Shown: positions 40,701 to 51,667, counted from the first letter of the stretch. The stretch: DNA of 52,500 bases from Prorocentrum cordatum (GCA_963575745.1 CAUYUJ010022439.1:1-52500); one strand, 5' to 3'. The notes: generated from the letters alone by a model not told the origin. Made by a program: numbers and translations.

Positions 40701-41298
40701 CTCAACTAGACACTGCCGCAATTGACCAGCACGAAGACTGACGGGAACCAGGCGAGGCTAAGCAAGAAGGATGAATGCCCTTAGCTGGAGATCAGGCTTG
40801 GGAAACACCTACGCTGCACTGGGAGCACCCGGACCGGCTGAGCACGAATGAATACTGAATGGGTCGGTGATCCTGTGTGCGTGTTCTGCATCGCGCCTGC
40901 ACCTCCACACTATGGAAGCTGGGAGCGGCGGCGCAGCGGGGGGGGCCTACAACCTTGGTGCCTAGCGCCTCGAACAAAGTTTCTGGTGGCGGGCATGGGC
41001 GCACCCACCAGTCCAGAAGCGCAAGGACATCATGCCCGCTCACTGTGCCGAATGGTACCTGACGGGTGCGGACATGCAAGACACTTGACACGAGCTGAGC
41101 ACGTTCCTCCTCCTCCTGATCCTCCGCCTCCTCGTTCTCCTCGCTACCCAGCTTCTCCTCCTCCTCCTTCTCCTCCTCCTTCTCCTCCTGTCCTCGTCAC
41201 CGCGGCTGAGATGCGGCGACGCGGGACCGAGATCCGGAGGAGAGGTTTCTGTTGCTGCCGTGATGCCTCTCAGAGCTTCCACTGCTGCGAGCCATACA
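40701..41298. other. Unassigned DNA with a CTC-rich patch
   Basis: 40740-41090 is unique with no gene I recognise. 41105-41200 is CTC-rich. Confidence 0.4.
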
Positions 41299-41476
41299 AT
41301 CGGGGCCCTGAAGAAGGAACCATTTTCGTTGGGGAGGGGCTCCGTGTTCCTTGATTGTTTCACAGCTTGCCTCAGGTTCTCCTTCTGCTTTCGATCGGAA
41401 ATCGAAGTTTAACTTATGGAAAAACGGGGCCTCGTTCCCTATTTAGGGTTCCTTAGGTCAACGCCCCGACTGTATC
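41299..41476. repeat. Dispersed repeat, copy 2 (partner 10050-10226)
   Basis: See the copy at 10050; same orientation, with a diverged central part. Confidence 0.75.
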
Positions 41477-41639
41477 TGAGAAACGGCGCCCAGCCCGTGG
41501 GGTGCCACGGCCCCCGCCTCCGCGGCGCTCCGCGGGCGGCGTCGCCCGGCGCCTCCGCCCCGCGCCCCCGCCGCGGCCGGGGCCAGCCGAGCAGACCGCC
41601 CGCCCCGCTGGCCCGCGAGGGCCGCGCAGGCGAGCACCG

Positions 41640-41730
41640 GGTGCTCGGCGGCCGCCGCCGCCGCCGCCGCCGTCGTCGTCGCCGCCGTCGTCGTCGTCGT
41701 CGGTCGTCGGTCGTCGGTCGTCGGTCGTCG

Positions 41731-41782
<52 letters not shown>

Positions 41783-41860
41783 GTCGTCGGTCGTCGGTCG
41801 TCGTCGTCGTCGGTCGTCGTCGTCGTCGTCGGCGTCGTCGTCGTCGTCGGAGCGGGAGGG
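41640..41860. repeat. GCC then (GTC/GTCG)n microsatellite
   Basis: GCC at 41650-41675, then GTC with GGTCGTC interruptions. Confidence 0.9.
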
Positions 41861-42460
41861 CGGCGCGCGGTGCGCGCCCGGGGCGCTGGCTGGCGGGGAG
41901 GAGGTGCGCTTGTGCCGCGCTTGTGCCGGCTGTCGCGGAGGAAGGAGTGGGAGGAGAGCTGCCGTTGAGGCACGCTGTCTGGTGCCAGTTGTCGCTGTTC
42001 ACTGCCAGCTGTCGCGGTTCGCTGTCGCCGTCGCTGTCGCGGAGGCACGCCGTCTCGTGCCAGCTGCCGCTGAGGGGGGAGGGGGTGAGCAGAATGAAGA
42101 TGCGGGCGGGGAAGGAGAGGGAGAGGAGGCGGCGAAGGTGGAGGGGGGACCAGAGAAGGAAAAGGTGCCCATACCCGTAACCTTCGCCCGATTTCCCTTC
42201 TTTTTGGCCTCCTGGGAGGCCTTTGTTGCCACACTGGATCCGCCTCGAAGTTCTGGTCAGAACGCACCCCAGGAGAGGTCCGTGGATTAGCAGTATCGGT
42301 ACCTTCTGGTTTCCCCTGCGAGGGGATGACCAGTATGAAGAGGTGGGCGGGGAAGGAGAGGAAGAGGAGGCGGCGGAGCAGCACCAGCAGTTCGCCCCCC
42401 CCCCCCCCCCCCGCGCCTCCGCCACCCGCCTGCCCTTCCCCACCCTTGTCCTTCCGCTCC
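41861..42460. other. Unassigned GC-rich DNA
   Basis: No recognised family. Contains purine-rich patches (42100-42160, 42340-42380) and a pure C15-type run near 42395. Confidence 0.35.
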
Positions 42461-42605
42461 CTTCCGCAACGGCGGCGGCGACGGACCCCTGGAGGAGTTC
42501 GAGGGCCTCCTGGACCACGAGCTGCTGCTGGAGTCCATATATGGTGCCCAGGGCCTGGACCTGCGAGCGCAGCAGGATGCCCGCCACTCTCGCCGCCGCC
42601 CGTCG
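42461..42605 (+). CDS. Possible exon fragment, unknown gene
   Basis: One + frame reads PLEEFEGLLDHELLLESIYG and then AQGLDLRAQQDARHSRRR, an amphipathic, varied segment with GC-ending codons. It is followed by CGTCGTCGGTAGTC, where a GT donor is possible, and then GTC repeats. It looks like an exon at a repeat-filled intron, but no partner exon is fixed. Confidence 0.3.
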
Positions 42606-42828
42606 TCGGTAGTCGTCGTCGGTCGTAGTCGGTCGTAGGTCATCCTTCGTCGTCGTCGTCGTCGTCGTCGTCGCCGCTGCTGCTGCCGTCGCCGCCGCCG
42701 TCGTTGTCGTCGTCGTCGTCGTCGCCGTCATCGTCTTCGTCGTCGTCGTCGTCGTCGCCATCGCCGTTGTCGTCGCGTCGCTGCTGCTGCTGCCGCCGCA
42801 GCCGTTGCCGCCACCACCGCCGCGGTCG

Positions 42829-42870
<42 letters not shown>

Positions 42871-43202
42871 GCGTCGTCGTCGTCGTCGTTGGCAGACGTC
42901 GGTTGTCGGTTGTCGGTCGTCGGTCGTCGGCCGTCGGTCGTCGGTCGTCGTCGGTTGGTCGGTCGGTCGGTTGTCTGGCGTTGTCGTTGTCGTTGTCGGT
43001 CGCCGTCGGTCGTCGTCGATCGAGGATCTGTCGATGACCGATCGAGCGAGCCTTTCCCAGATTTCTGCCTCTGGGGCCCCTTTTCCGAGCCCAGGGGCCA
43101 GCAGACATGGACTCAGGATGGAGAGCTGCCCCGTCGACACTTTTGGGGCCCGTCGTCGACGCCGCTGCCGCCGTCGCCGTCACCGTCGCCGTCGCCTTCG
43201 CC

Positions 43203-43246
<44 letters not shown>

Positions 43247-43298
43247 TGCCGTCGCTACCGTCGCCGCCGCCGCCGCCACTGCCGCGGTCGTCGTCGTT

Positions 43299-43339
<41 letters not shown>

Positions 43340-43365
43340 TGTCGTTGTCGTCGTTATCGATTTTC
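42606..43365. repeat. GTC/GCC microsatellite complex
   Basis: GTC tracts at about 42645-42900 and 43285-43355, GCC/GTC at 43145-43280. A complex stretch at 43015-43145 reads SMTDRASLSQISASGAPFPS on + and may be another exon-like island. Confidence 0.8.
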
Positions 43366-43439
43366 GAAGTTCGGGGGATTCGAGTATTTTCGAAGGACCT
43401 CCGAGGTTCTCGGTGGAGGGCCCTGGAGGCTCCTGGAGG

Positions 43440-43670
43440 TTCTCGGAGTTCGTCGCTGTCGCCGTCGGCCGTCGGCCGTCGTCGTCGCCGCCACCGCTGT
43501 CGTCGCCGCCGCCGCGGTCGCCGCCACCGCCGCCGTCACTGCCACACCCGCCGACGCCGTCGCCGCCGCCGTCGCCGTCGTCGCCGCCAACGCCGCCGTC
43601 ACTGCCACAGCCGCCGTCGCCGCCGCCGTCGCCGTCGCTGCCGCGTTGCCGTCAGCGTTGTCGAAGTCGA
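43440..43670. repeat. GCC/GTC microsatellite
   Basis: CGCCGCC and CGTCGCC triplets. At its right edge (43675-43800) one + frame reads RLRIEVFERLHTFVWAYRTG, a weak exon-like island. Confidence 0.8.
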
Positions 43671-43809
43671 CTTCGTCGTCCAAGGCTCAGCGGCTGAGGA
43701 TCGAGGTGTTCGAGCGTTTGCATACCTTTGTCTGGGCCTACAGGACAGGAGGCCTCCGGAGGCCTCTGCGGACCTCCAGAGATCTCTTAGGACCTCTTCA
43801 AGGCCCCGG

Positions 43810-44000
43810 CAGAAGTCCAGAAACGTCTATGTCGTCCTCCTCTTCTCTTTCCCCATGCTTCTCTTCCTCCTCTACCTCCTCGCCCTCCCTCCTCCTTCCA
43901 CTTCTTCGTTTTCCTCCCTTCTCCGCCCTCGTCCTCACCCTCGTCCTCCTCCTCGCCGTCGTCCTGGTCACCCTCATCCCTCATCCTTCCTCATCCCCGT
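43810..44000. repeat. CTC/CCT-rich tract
   Basis: Pyrimidine-rich on +. Confidence 0.8.
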
Positions 44001-44079
44001 ACGCCTTTCCGCCGACCCCGATGACAGCGAATTCGTCGTCAAGAGTCGTGCAGCCGTGCCTGGCCTGTGCGTCAGGAGC

Positions 44080-44690
44080 CTCGGGAATGCATGCCAGGGT
44101 CTCTCGGAATGCCTCCCAGGGGCCTCTTGGCGGGTTCTCGTGGGCATGTGATTGGTTTCGGGGGGCATGTCGGGAGCCTCTTGGGGGCCTCTTGGGTGCT
44201 TCTTTGAAGCTTATTGGGGTCTCTTGGGGGCGCCTCGGGGGTCACTGCAGGGCTCTTGGGGCCATCGCGGCGGGAAGACTCGAGATATCAGTTCGTATTG
44301 CCCTTCTTGGGCCCATCTTGGGGCTCTCCTGGCCGTCTTACGGGCGCCTGGGGCCGTCTTGGAGCCCTTCTGGGCCCTCTTGGGGCTCTGTTGGGCTTTA
44401 TTGCGGCCTTCTAGCCTCATGGGCCGTCTTGGGACGATCTTGTGGGCTCCATGGGCCTCAGTGGATGCTGCCAAGACGAAAAAGACGAGCGTGTCGAATA
44501 TGCATGTTTCAATAAGGGGATGGGACAATCTTTGCCTCTTGGGGCCCTCTCGGTGACCCTCTCGGTGACCCTCTGGGAGCACTCTTGGGCCGTCCTGGGG
44601 GCGTCGTGGGCCGTCTTGAAGCCATCTTGGACCATCGCGGGGTCACCCTGGGCGGTCTCGACGCTCTCTTGGATTGTCTCGGCGCTCACT
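44080..44690. repeat. Degenerate CTCTTGGGGGCC minisatellite
   Basis: Units of about 12-18 bp built on TCTTGGGGSCC, the reverse complement style of the units at 36.5 kb. Highly diverged. Confidence 0.7.
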
Positions 44691-44844
44691 GTGCCGTATT
44701 GACGCTCTTTGGAGGCCCCGGAGGGCCCCTGGGAGTGCGTTGAGGAGCTTGTCCTCCCCCCTCCTCCCCCTAGAGAGGGGAACAGCAGCCAAATGTCTCA
44801 CGCGTCTTTTCATCCCCGGCAAGCGGGGGTCGGCACGTGCGGGA

Positions 44845-44975
44845 TGGGTACCCTAATGTTTTTGTGCTTGTTGGATGTTCTTGTGCATCCTGGGGGAGGA
44901 CACCCTCGAATGTCCTTCAGTTTGGTCGGCAGAAGGTCTCATGTTCTTGAAGGGTGGTATTCTAGGTCCGGCCGT
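44845..44975. repeat. Dispersed repeat, copy 1 (partner 51012-51152)
   Basis: About 130 bp alike, including TTGGATGT.CT...TGCATC, AGGGTCTCATG.TCTTGA and TTCTAGGTCCGGC. Both copies precede CCT-rich DNA. Confidence 0.7.
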
Positions 44976-45240
44976 ACCTTCTCCTTCCCATCCTTCTTTT
45001 TACCTCCTGCCTCCCACTTCCTCCTTCTCGTTGCCTTTCCGACCATCCTCGTAACTCCCACCTCCTGCTGCTCCTTGTGCTTCCTGCCTGCTTCTCCCTC
45101 CCACCTCCTTCTGATCCCTCCTGCATCCTTCTCTTCCTCCTCCTCCTCCTCCTGCGTCTCCCTCTCTCGCTTCTCCTCCCCCCTCCCTTGTTTCCCCTCC
45201 TCCTCCGTCTCTTCCTACCTCTTCCCTCCTTTCCTCCTAG
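44976..45240. repeat. CCT-rich tract
   Basis: Pyrimidine-rich on +. A similar CTTCCTGCCTGCTTCTCCCT stretch recurs at about 51898. Confidence 0.75.
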
Positions 45241-45394
45241 GTTTGGCCGTACCTCCGTCCTCTTGTTCTCGTTTCTCCTCCGCTTCCAGGGCGGGCGCAG
45301 CAGGGAGGGCAGGGCGAGGCTTCGGGCGTGAGCCGGCGGGAGGGAGGAGCGAGGACGTGCGATGCAGGAAGCCGGGGAGGACGAGGGGGACAAG

Positions 45395-45485
45395 AGGGGA
45401 GGAGGAGGAGGAGGAGGAGGAGGAGGAGGAGGAGGAGGAGGAGGAGGAGCAGGAGCAGGAGGAGGAGGAGGAGGAGGAGGGGGAG
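45395..45485. repeat. (GGA)n microsatellite
   Basis: GGA triplets on +, directly before duplicated block 1. Confidence 0.9.
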
Positions 45486-46510
45486 GAGGACCAGTGTAAA
45501 CCCAAGACTCATCAACGATGTTGGAATGAACCCTTCCTCCAAGTGCCCTCTTAATAGGCTCCTGCAACGGCTCGTCTCCACTGAGGGAACTGCCTCTTCG
45601 GAAGACAACCTTTTGACCATCCTGACGTATGCCAAAACAGTGTTCTCGGGAGTCCAACGCCATGGATCAGCCCGACTGCTGCGTCGTGACGAGCCGGAGT
45701 CTTGCCATAACGCCATTCTCCAGGGACGTCAGCGCCGCGGGTCAACGTAGCTGTTGCGCCCGCATAACCCTGAATCTTTCCAACACGTTATTTCTAGTAC
45801 GTTGCTCATGGGGATCCGTGAAACCTTGGCAACTTTTATAGACGAATGTGCGCTGATTTAAGGCGAGAGCCACATTTGGAAAAGGAGCCGTTCTCGATCC
45901 GTGAAGCCCTTGCAAGTTTGTAAAGCGAATGTGCAAGAGGCACATTTTGAAAAAAAACCGTCGCCCTCAATCCGTGAAGCACTTGCGCATTTTTAGTGCG
46001 AATGTGCGCGGCGCTCAGGCGAGAGCCACATTTTGAAAAAGAACCGCCCTCAATACGTGAAGCTCCTGCAACTGTTTCAAGGAGTGTGCGCGGCCCTTAG
46101 GCGAGAACTACATGTTGAAAACCCGTCGTCATCAATCCGTGAGGCTCTTGCACATAAAAACAAACGAATGTGCGCGGCGCTCAGGCGAGAGCCACATGTT
46201 GAAAGAATCCGCCCTCAATCCGTGAAGCTCTTGTAAACCTCAAAGCGAATGTGCGCGGCGCTGAGGCGAGAGCCGCAGATTGAAAACTAGGTAGCCCTCA
46301 ATCCGTGAGGCTCCTGCAAAATTGAAAACGAGTGCGCGTGGCGCTGAGGCGAGAGCCACATTTTGGAAGCCACCCGCCCTCCATCAGTGAAGCTGTTGCT
46401 CATTGTAAGTTTTAGGGCCATATGCGGTGAGGAAGTCTCAGACCAAACGCCTGGTCCGCCCTAACAGCTGGCCTCGGGGTGCGACAGGGAAAAGTTACAT
46501 ATAAGGAAAG
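45486..46510. repeat. Segmental duplication, copy 1
   Basis: Starts with GACCAGTGTAAACCCAAGA and ends at GGGGTGCGACAGGGA. It comprises a ~350-bp single-copy part, an array of about seven ~82-bp repeats (45840-46400, each with GTGCGCGGCGC, GAGAGCCACATTTTG and CCGTGAAGC) and a ~75-bp closing part. Copy 2 is at 47195-48030. Confidence 0.85.
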
Positions 46511-47194
46511 GGAACGGAGGAGAAAGAGAAGGAGGAGGATAATGAAAAGGAGGAGGAGGAGGTGGCGGAGGAGGAGAAGGAGGAGGAGGAGGAGGGGGAG
46601 GAGGAAGAGGAGGAGGGGAGGAGGGAAGGGGGATGATGGGTGGAGGGAGGTGGGTAGCGGGAGGCGGCAGTGCGGAGGAGCGAGGGCGTACGATGGAGGA
46701 GGACGGGGAGGAGGAGGAGGAGGAGGAGGAGGAGGAGGAGGAGGATCATGCGGAGGACGAGGACGAGGAGGAGGCGGAGGAGGAGAAGGAGGAGGAGGAG
46801 GAAGAGGACAAGGAGGATGATGATGAGGAGGACGTGAGGAGGAGGGGGGATGGGCGGCGGGGGGGGCAAGGAGGCGGGGGAGGTGGAGGGGAGGAGGACA
46901 GGTGGATGATGGGTGGAGGGAGGAGGGTAGCGGTAGGCGGCAGTGCGGAGGAGCGAGGGCGCACGATGTAGGAGGAGGAGGATGATGATGATGATGATGA
47001 GGAGGAGGAGGAGGGGAGGAGGGGGAGGAGGAGGAGGGGAGGAGGGACGAGGGATGATGGGTGGAGGGAGGAGGGTAGCGGGAGGCGGCAGTGCGGAGGA
47101 GCGAGGGCGTGCGATGGAGAAGGACGGGGAGGAGGAGGAAGGGGAGGAGGAGGAGGAAGAGGAGGAGGAGGTGGAGGAGGAGCAGGTTCAGGAG
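46511..47194. repeat. (GGA)n DNA with a ~75-bp internal repeat
   Basis: GGA tracts broken three times (about 46633, 46906, 47054) by a ~75-bp unit with GATGATGGGTGGAGGGAGG and GGAGGCGGCAGTGCGGAGGA; a fourth copy is at about 48208. Confidence 0.85.
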
Positions 47195-48030
47195 GAGGAC
47201 CAGTGTAAACCCAAGAGTCACCAGCGATGTTGAAATTAACTCTCCCTCCAAGCTTCCTGTTCGTAGGCCCCATACAGCGGTTCATTTCCATTGACGAAAC
47301 TGCCTCGTTGCAAGATGCCAAACCATTGTTCTCGGGAGTTCAACGCCACGGATCAGCCTGACCGTTGCGTCTTGACGAGCCAGAATCGTGCCATAACGCC
47401 GTTTCTGGGACGTCACACCGCGAAATAATACATCTGCTGCACCCGCATAATCCTGAATCCTTCCTAGACACCAGTTCTGGTACGTTGGCCACTGGCATCC
47501 GTGAAACGCTTGCAATTTTGTTAAAACGAAAGTGCTCGGCGCTAAGGCGAGGGCCACATTTTGAAATGGAACCGCCCTCAACCCGTGAGGTTCTTGAAAT
47601 GAGTAAAAGGAATGTGCGCGGCGCTAGGGGGAGCACATTTTGAAAACCACCCGCCCTCAATTTGTGAAACTCTTGCACATTAAAAAACGAATGTGCGCGG
47701 CGCTCAGGCGAGAGCCACATGTTGAAAGCCCTCAATCCGTGAAGCTCTTGTAAACCTCGGAGCGAATGTGCGCGGCGCTGAGGCGAGAGCCACATATTGA
47801 AGACCAGGTAGCCCTCAATCCGTGAGGCTCCTGCAAATTTTAACACGAATGTGCGCGGCGCTGATGCGACAGCCACATTTTGAAAACCACCCGCCCTCCA
47901 TCTGTGAAGCTGTTGCCACTCTTAAGCTTCAGAGACATGAAGGGTGAGGAAGTCTCAGGCGAAGCGCCCGGTCCGCCCTAACAACTGGCCTCGGGGTGCG
48001 ACACGGAACAGCTAATTATATGGGAAAGGA
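47195..48030. repeat. Segmental duplication, copy 2
   Basis: Same order as copy 1 at 45486, with an ~82-bp array of about five units (47505-47900) and the same closing part. About 80-85% alike by eye in the non-array parts. Confidence 0.85.
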
Positions 48031-48430
48031 ATGGAGGAGGAGGAGGAGGAGGAGGAGGAGGAGGAGGAAACGGAGACGAAGGAGGAGGAGGAAGAAGAGG
48101 AGGATGAGAAGAGAGGAGCAGGAGGAGGAGGAGGAGCAGGAGGAGGAGGAGGACGAGGAGGAGGAGGAGGAGGACGGGGGAGAAGGAGGAGGGGAGGGTG
48201 GAAGAGAGATGATGGGTGAAGGGAGGAGGGTAGCGGGAGGCGGCATCTCGAAGGAGCGAGGGCGTATGATGGAGGAGGAAGAGGAGGGGGAGGAGGATGA
48301 TGATGAGGAGGAGGAGGAGGACGAGGACAAGGAGGACGAGGAGGAGGAAGAGGCGGAGGAGGAGGAGGAGGAGGAGGAGGAGGAGGAGGAGGAGGAGGAG
48401 GAAGAGGAGGAGCAGGAGCAGGAGGGACGG
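48031..48430. repeat. (GGA)n microsatellite
   Basis: GGA tracts on +, with one copy of the ~75-bp unit at about 48208-48275. Confidence 0.9.
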
Positions 48431-49165
48431 GGGCCGAGGCCTGGCGCAGCCGTCCGTCGAGACGAACAGCAGGCGGGACGGCCGAGGCGGCCGCGTCCTC
48501 AGGCGAGCACGGCGAAGGCGCCCGCCACCAGCGCCAGCATGGGCCCGCCCCCAGGAGGGGCCAGACGGGCCATCAGCGTAGCAGATGGCGACGCTCCCGC
48601 TCTCCCAGACGGGGAGCTACGCGGGCAATAACGAAGCCGATGCCCACCAGGAGGAAGTAGGGCATGGCTGCCATGAAATAGTCGTCGTCGAGCTGGGCCA
48701 GACGGGCCAACCACTTAGCCGTCGACGACGCTCCCGCACTCCCTTAGGGATCAGAGGCCAATATGTAGCGGCTGCCGATCCTCACGAGGCGACGGAGGAC
48801 CCGCAGCACAAAACAGAACCGACAATCAAACACCGTCGGCACGCAAACGAGGATGACGTCCGTAGCATCACGTGTCCACAGCCGCCTCTGAGACCCTCAT
48901 TGTGGCCCGCCCCCAGCTGAGCCAGCAGGGCCTGCCCCCAGAAGGGCCAGACAGGCCATCAGCGTGCACCCCCCCGAGGGAGTGACCACCACCCCGCCAC
49001 ACATTGCCAGCGAAGGTAGTCACCCACACCGTCCAACCAGGTAGTGACCATAATCCAGCCACATTGTGCCAAATACTGTAGCAGCCACCAACAGAAAGTA
49101 CCAGGGGCAGACCGCCCTCGAATCATAGTAGTGTGTAGCCGCTGTCCGAGGCCCGTTCCCAGCAG
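48431..49165. other. Unassigned DNA with a short dispersed motif
   Basis: GGGCCAGACGGGCCA-like motifs near 48556, 48698 and 48942, two followed by TCAGCGT. The minus strand from 49139 to 48960 reads a Trp-rich hydrophobic stretch (WWLLQYLAQCGWIMVTTW), but I recognise no protein. Confidence 0.35.
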
Positions 49166-49470
49166 ACGGCAAGCGCACCTGTCACCAACAGGTGGCCAGA
49201 ACACCCTCTCGGGTCGCTTCCGCTGGGAAAGGAGGCATGAGAGGCACGCGCACCTGTCACCAACAAGTGGCTAGAAACCCCCCGCGGGTCGCTCTCATGC
49301 TCCTGACCTTCTGGGAGGCAAGCGCAGCTGTCACCGACGGCTGGCCAGAACACCCTCTCGGGTCGCTCCCCTTAGGCCATTGGGCATGCATCCTAACCTT
49401 CGGAGAGGCAAGCGCAGTCGTCACCAACGACTGGCCAGAACACCCTCACGGATCGCTCTCCGGAGGCCAG
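49166..49470. repeat. Tandem repeat with conserved-loop hairpins (4 units)
   Basis: Hairpins at 49176-49194, 49251-49269, 49325-49343 and 49415-49433. Each has a 7-bp stem around a CACCA/CACCG loop and is followed by GGCCAGAACACCCTCTCGG-like text. Stems differ between units but mostly stay paired. Confidence 0.8.
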
Positions 49471-49595
49471 TGAATACACACGATAGACGTCCTTCAGGCC
49501 GCTGATGCAGAAATGTTTGCCAACCCTTCTTGGGGAACAGCGGGCAAGGTGAACTCGACGTTGTCTTTAGGGTGCAGGCCCTTCAATAAACGCCG

Positions 49596-50305
49596 TCATC
49601 CCGAGTCAATATTCGAAAGGAACGTCTTACCCTTTCCTTCGCCACTCGGGATCCCGCAACATTCCGCCAGTAGTTGCTTGGATGCACCTCCCGCCGACCA
49701 CGCAACGCAGACCTCGCAGACAACCGTAGGCCCTGCACGTCGGAGATGATGCCCATTGCATTGAATGACTTCAGCTTCAGCCCACTCAGAGACTAAGACT
49801 TCGCCGACGTCGCCAGCGTCCTCTGGAACGTCAGCCGCATCCAGCGCCTCCATCACGAACTTGCCCGTCTCAGAGACCTGAAAAGCGGTGCCGCCACCAA
49901 ACTCCACCATAGCCTCAGCACGTAAAGCGTCGAGGCGTGACGGCTGACACGGCGTTCTGAGAAAGGTTCCAGGCCGCTTTTGAGTTGCCTGCTTTACGTC
50001 TGGCGCACTGCCTGTACACGAACGAGCCATCCGATAACCTCGCAACCTCGTGCGAGGTCACCTGCGCGGGCATACTGCGTGCCCCCACTGGCTTGGGCAT
50101 CACGTCTGGGAACTCAGGCTCCCACTTGCCAGCACGCATGGTACGCTGCATCACCCACCCAATGCAGGCCGCAGCACGCTTGGCGAAATTCGTCTCGAGG
50201 TTATAGTATTCCTCGTAAACCTTCGGCGCCGCATGTACTTCAGCACCTCGTCGAGCGAACCAGTCAGCCCACATATTGCCCAGGTAGAGCAGCGGGCTGA
50301 GGCCT
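49596..50305 (-). pseudogene. 5'-truncated LINE remnant: RNase H end and C-terminal zinc-binding motif
   Basis: The minus strand reads PLLYLGNMWADWFARRGAEV (from about 50302), where GNxxAD fits the last motif of an RNase H domain. After a linker the frame is lost near 49935-49990, and the other frame (to stop 49596) carries HHLRRAGPTVVCEVCVAW and later a Cys pair (ECC), like the C-terminal zinc-binding segment I know from dinoflagellate LINE-type ORFs. An in-frame TAA at 50306-50308 and simple repeats bound its 5' side, typical of 5' truncation. A frameshift makes it a pseudogene. Confidence 0.5.
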
Positions 50306-50399
50306 TAGGATGAGGAGGCCGATTCTCTGCGGCAGCTGCGCCCGAATTGCAGGCCTAGGCCGACGAGTGTCAAGTGACCCTGCTGGGGGTGCACGTGTA

Positions 50400-50590
50400 G
50401 TGCACCCAGACAGTGAGGGGAGGGGGATGGGGGAGGGGGAAGGCGAGGGGAGGGGGAGGGGGAGGCGCGGGGTAGTGCAGGGGAGGGGGGGAGGAGTGGA
50501 GGGGGAGGGGGGGAGGAGAGGAGAGGAGAGGAGAGGAGAGGAGAGGAGAGGAGAGGAGAGGAGAGGAGAGGAGAGGAGGGGGAAAGGAGA
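50400..50590. repeat. GGGGGA-rich DNA and a pure (GGAGA)n tract
   Basis: The pentamer tract spans about 50513-50576 (about 12 units). Confidence 0.9.
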
Positions 50591-50734
50591 GGCCAGCACA
50601 GGGGAGGGGAGGGCCAGGCCCCCAGAGGCCCGCAGAGACCCAGAGGCCCGGGTCTCCCCATGGGATTCCAGAGAGGCCCGAGCAGGAGCATGGAAGCCTC
50701 GAGCTCCTCCCTCCCTCTGGAAGCGGTCGTGGCC

Positions 50735-50898
50735 AGACCTCCTCCTCCTCTTCCTCCTCCTCCTCCTCTCCAATTCCTCTAACTCCTCCTCCTCCTCCTC
50801 CTCCTCCTCCTCCTCCTCCCCCTCCTCTTCCTCCTCCTCCTCCTCCAATTCCTCTAACTCCTCCTCCTCCTCCTCCTCCTCATCTTTCTCCTCCTCTT
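50735..50898. repeat. (CCT)n microsatellite
   Basis: CCT triplets on +, with two copies of a CAATTCCTCTAACTCCTC motif (about 50770 and 50846). Confidence 0.9.
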
Positions 50899-51470
50899 GA
50901 CTTGGGCCCCGCCCCGCCTTTCTTCTTCTGTCTCGCCTGTACGGGGGTTCGGGCGGGTAGGTGGCGAAAGTGGTGCAGTCGGACCGAGGCATACGATCGA
51001 GGTCGGTTCGGGGAGGGTGCCCTGATGATCTTCGTGCTGGTTGGATGTCCTAATGCATCCGGGTGGAGGGTGCCCTCGGGTGCTTTGCGGGTTCTGGGCG
51101 GCCGAGGGTCTCATGGTCTTGAGGGATGCTCTTCTGTTCTAGGTCCGGCTGCATGCTCCTCCCTTGTGCCCCCCCCACGGGGTGTGCTCAGACGGCGCTG
51201 GGGGGCACGACGCTTCAACCCCCAGCCGCTGTGGAAGCCCCTCGGGGAGCACGTGGGGGAGGAGGGGGAGGGTGACGAGAGGCAGGGAAGTGGAGGACGA
51301 TGAGAAGAATGAGGAGACCTATTGGGAGCTCCTTGGGTCTACCGAGTCTGTTCTGGGTCCGGCTGTACGACTGCGCCTCCCTGTCGCGGCCCCCCCGAGT
51401 GGAGAGCAGCATCTGCTCCCCTTCCATCGTTGCGCGCGCCTGGCGCTCGAAGCTCGCTTTCCTTCTGTGT
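50899..51470. other. Unassigned DNA including dispersed repeat copy at 51012-51152
   Basis: Apart from the ~130-bp repeat shared with 44845-44975, no feature recognised. Confidence 0.4.
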
Positions 51471-51475
51471 CTCCC

Positions 51476-51650
51476 CTTCCTCCTCCTCCTCCTCCGAGGA
51501 GGAGGAGGAGAAGGAGGAGGAGGAGGAGGAGGAGGAGGAGGATGAGATGCAGGAGGAGGAGGAGCAGGAGCAGGAGGAGGAGGAAGGAGGAAGGAGGAAG
51601 GAGGAGGAGGAGGAGGAGGAGGAGGAGGAGGAGGAGGAGGAGGAGGCCGC
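51476..51650. repeat. CCT-to-GGA polarity switch and (GGA)n tract
   Basis: CCT triplets to about 51494 turn into GGA triplets at once, forming a perfect inverted repeat with a one-base centre; GGA then continues to 51647. Confidence 0.9.
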
Positions 51651-51667
51651 ATCGTCCTGCCCCCCCC

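Noticed and set aside
40790-40895. Possible 5S rRNA-like stretch (ACTGAATGGGTCGGTGATCC)
   Set aside because: Only about 20-25 nt recall the 5S 3' half (GGATGGGTGACC). The rest does not fit a 5S fold and there is no T-run terminator.
42704-44515. 603-codon frame
   Set aside because: Mostly GTC/GCC repeat (Ser/Arg) with a short exon-like piece only; not supported as one gene.
45840-47900. CRISPR-like array from regularly spaced ~82-bp units
   Set aside because: Repeats are diverged, there are no unique spacers of fixed length, and the genome is eukaryotic; this is a tandem satellite.
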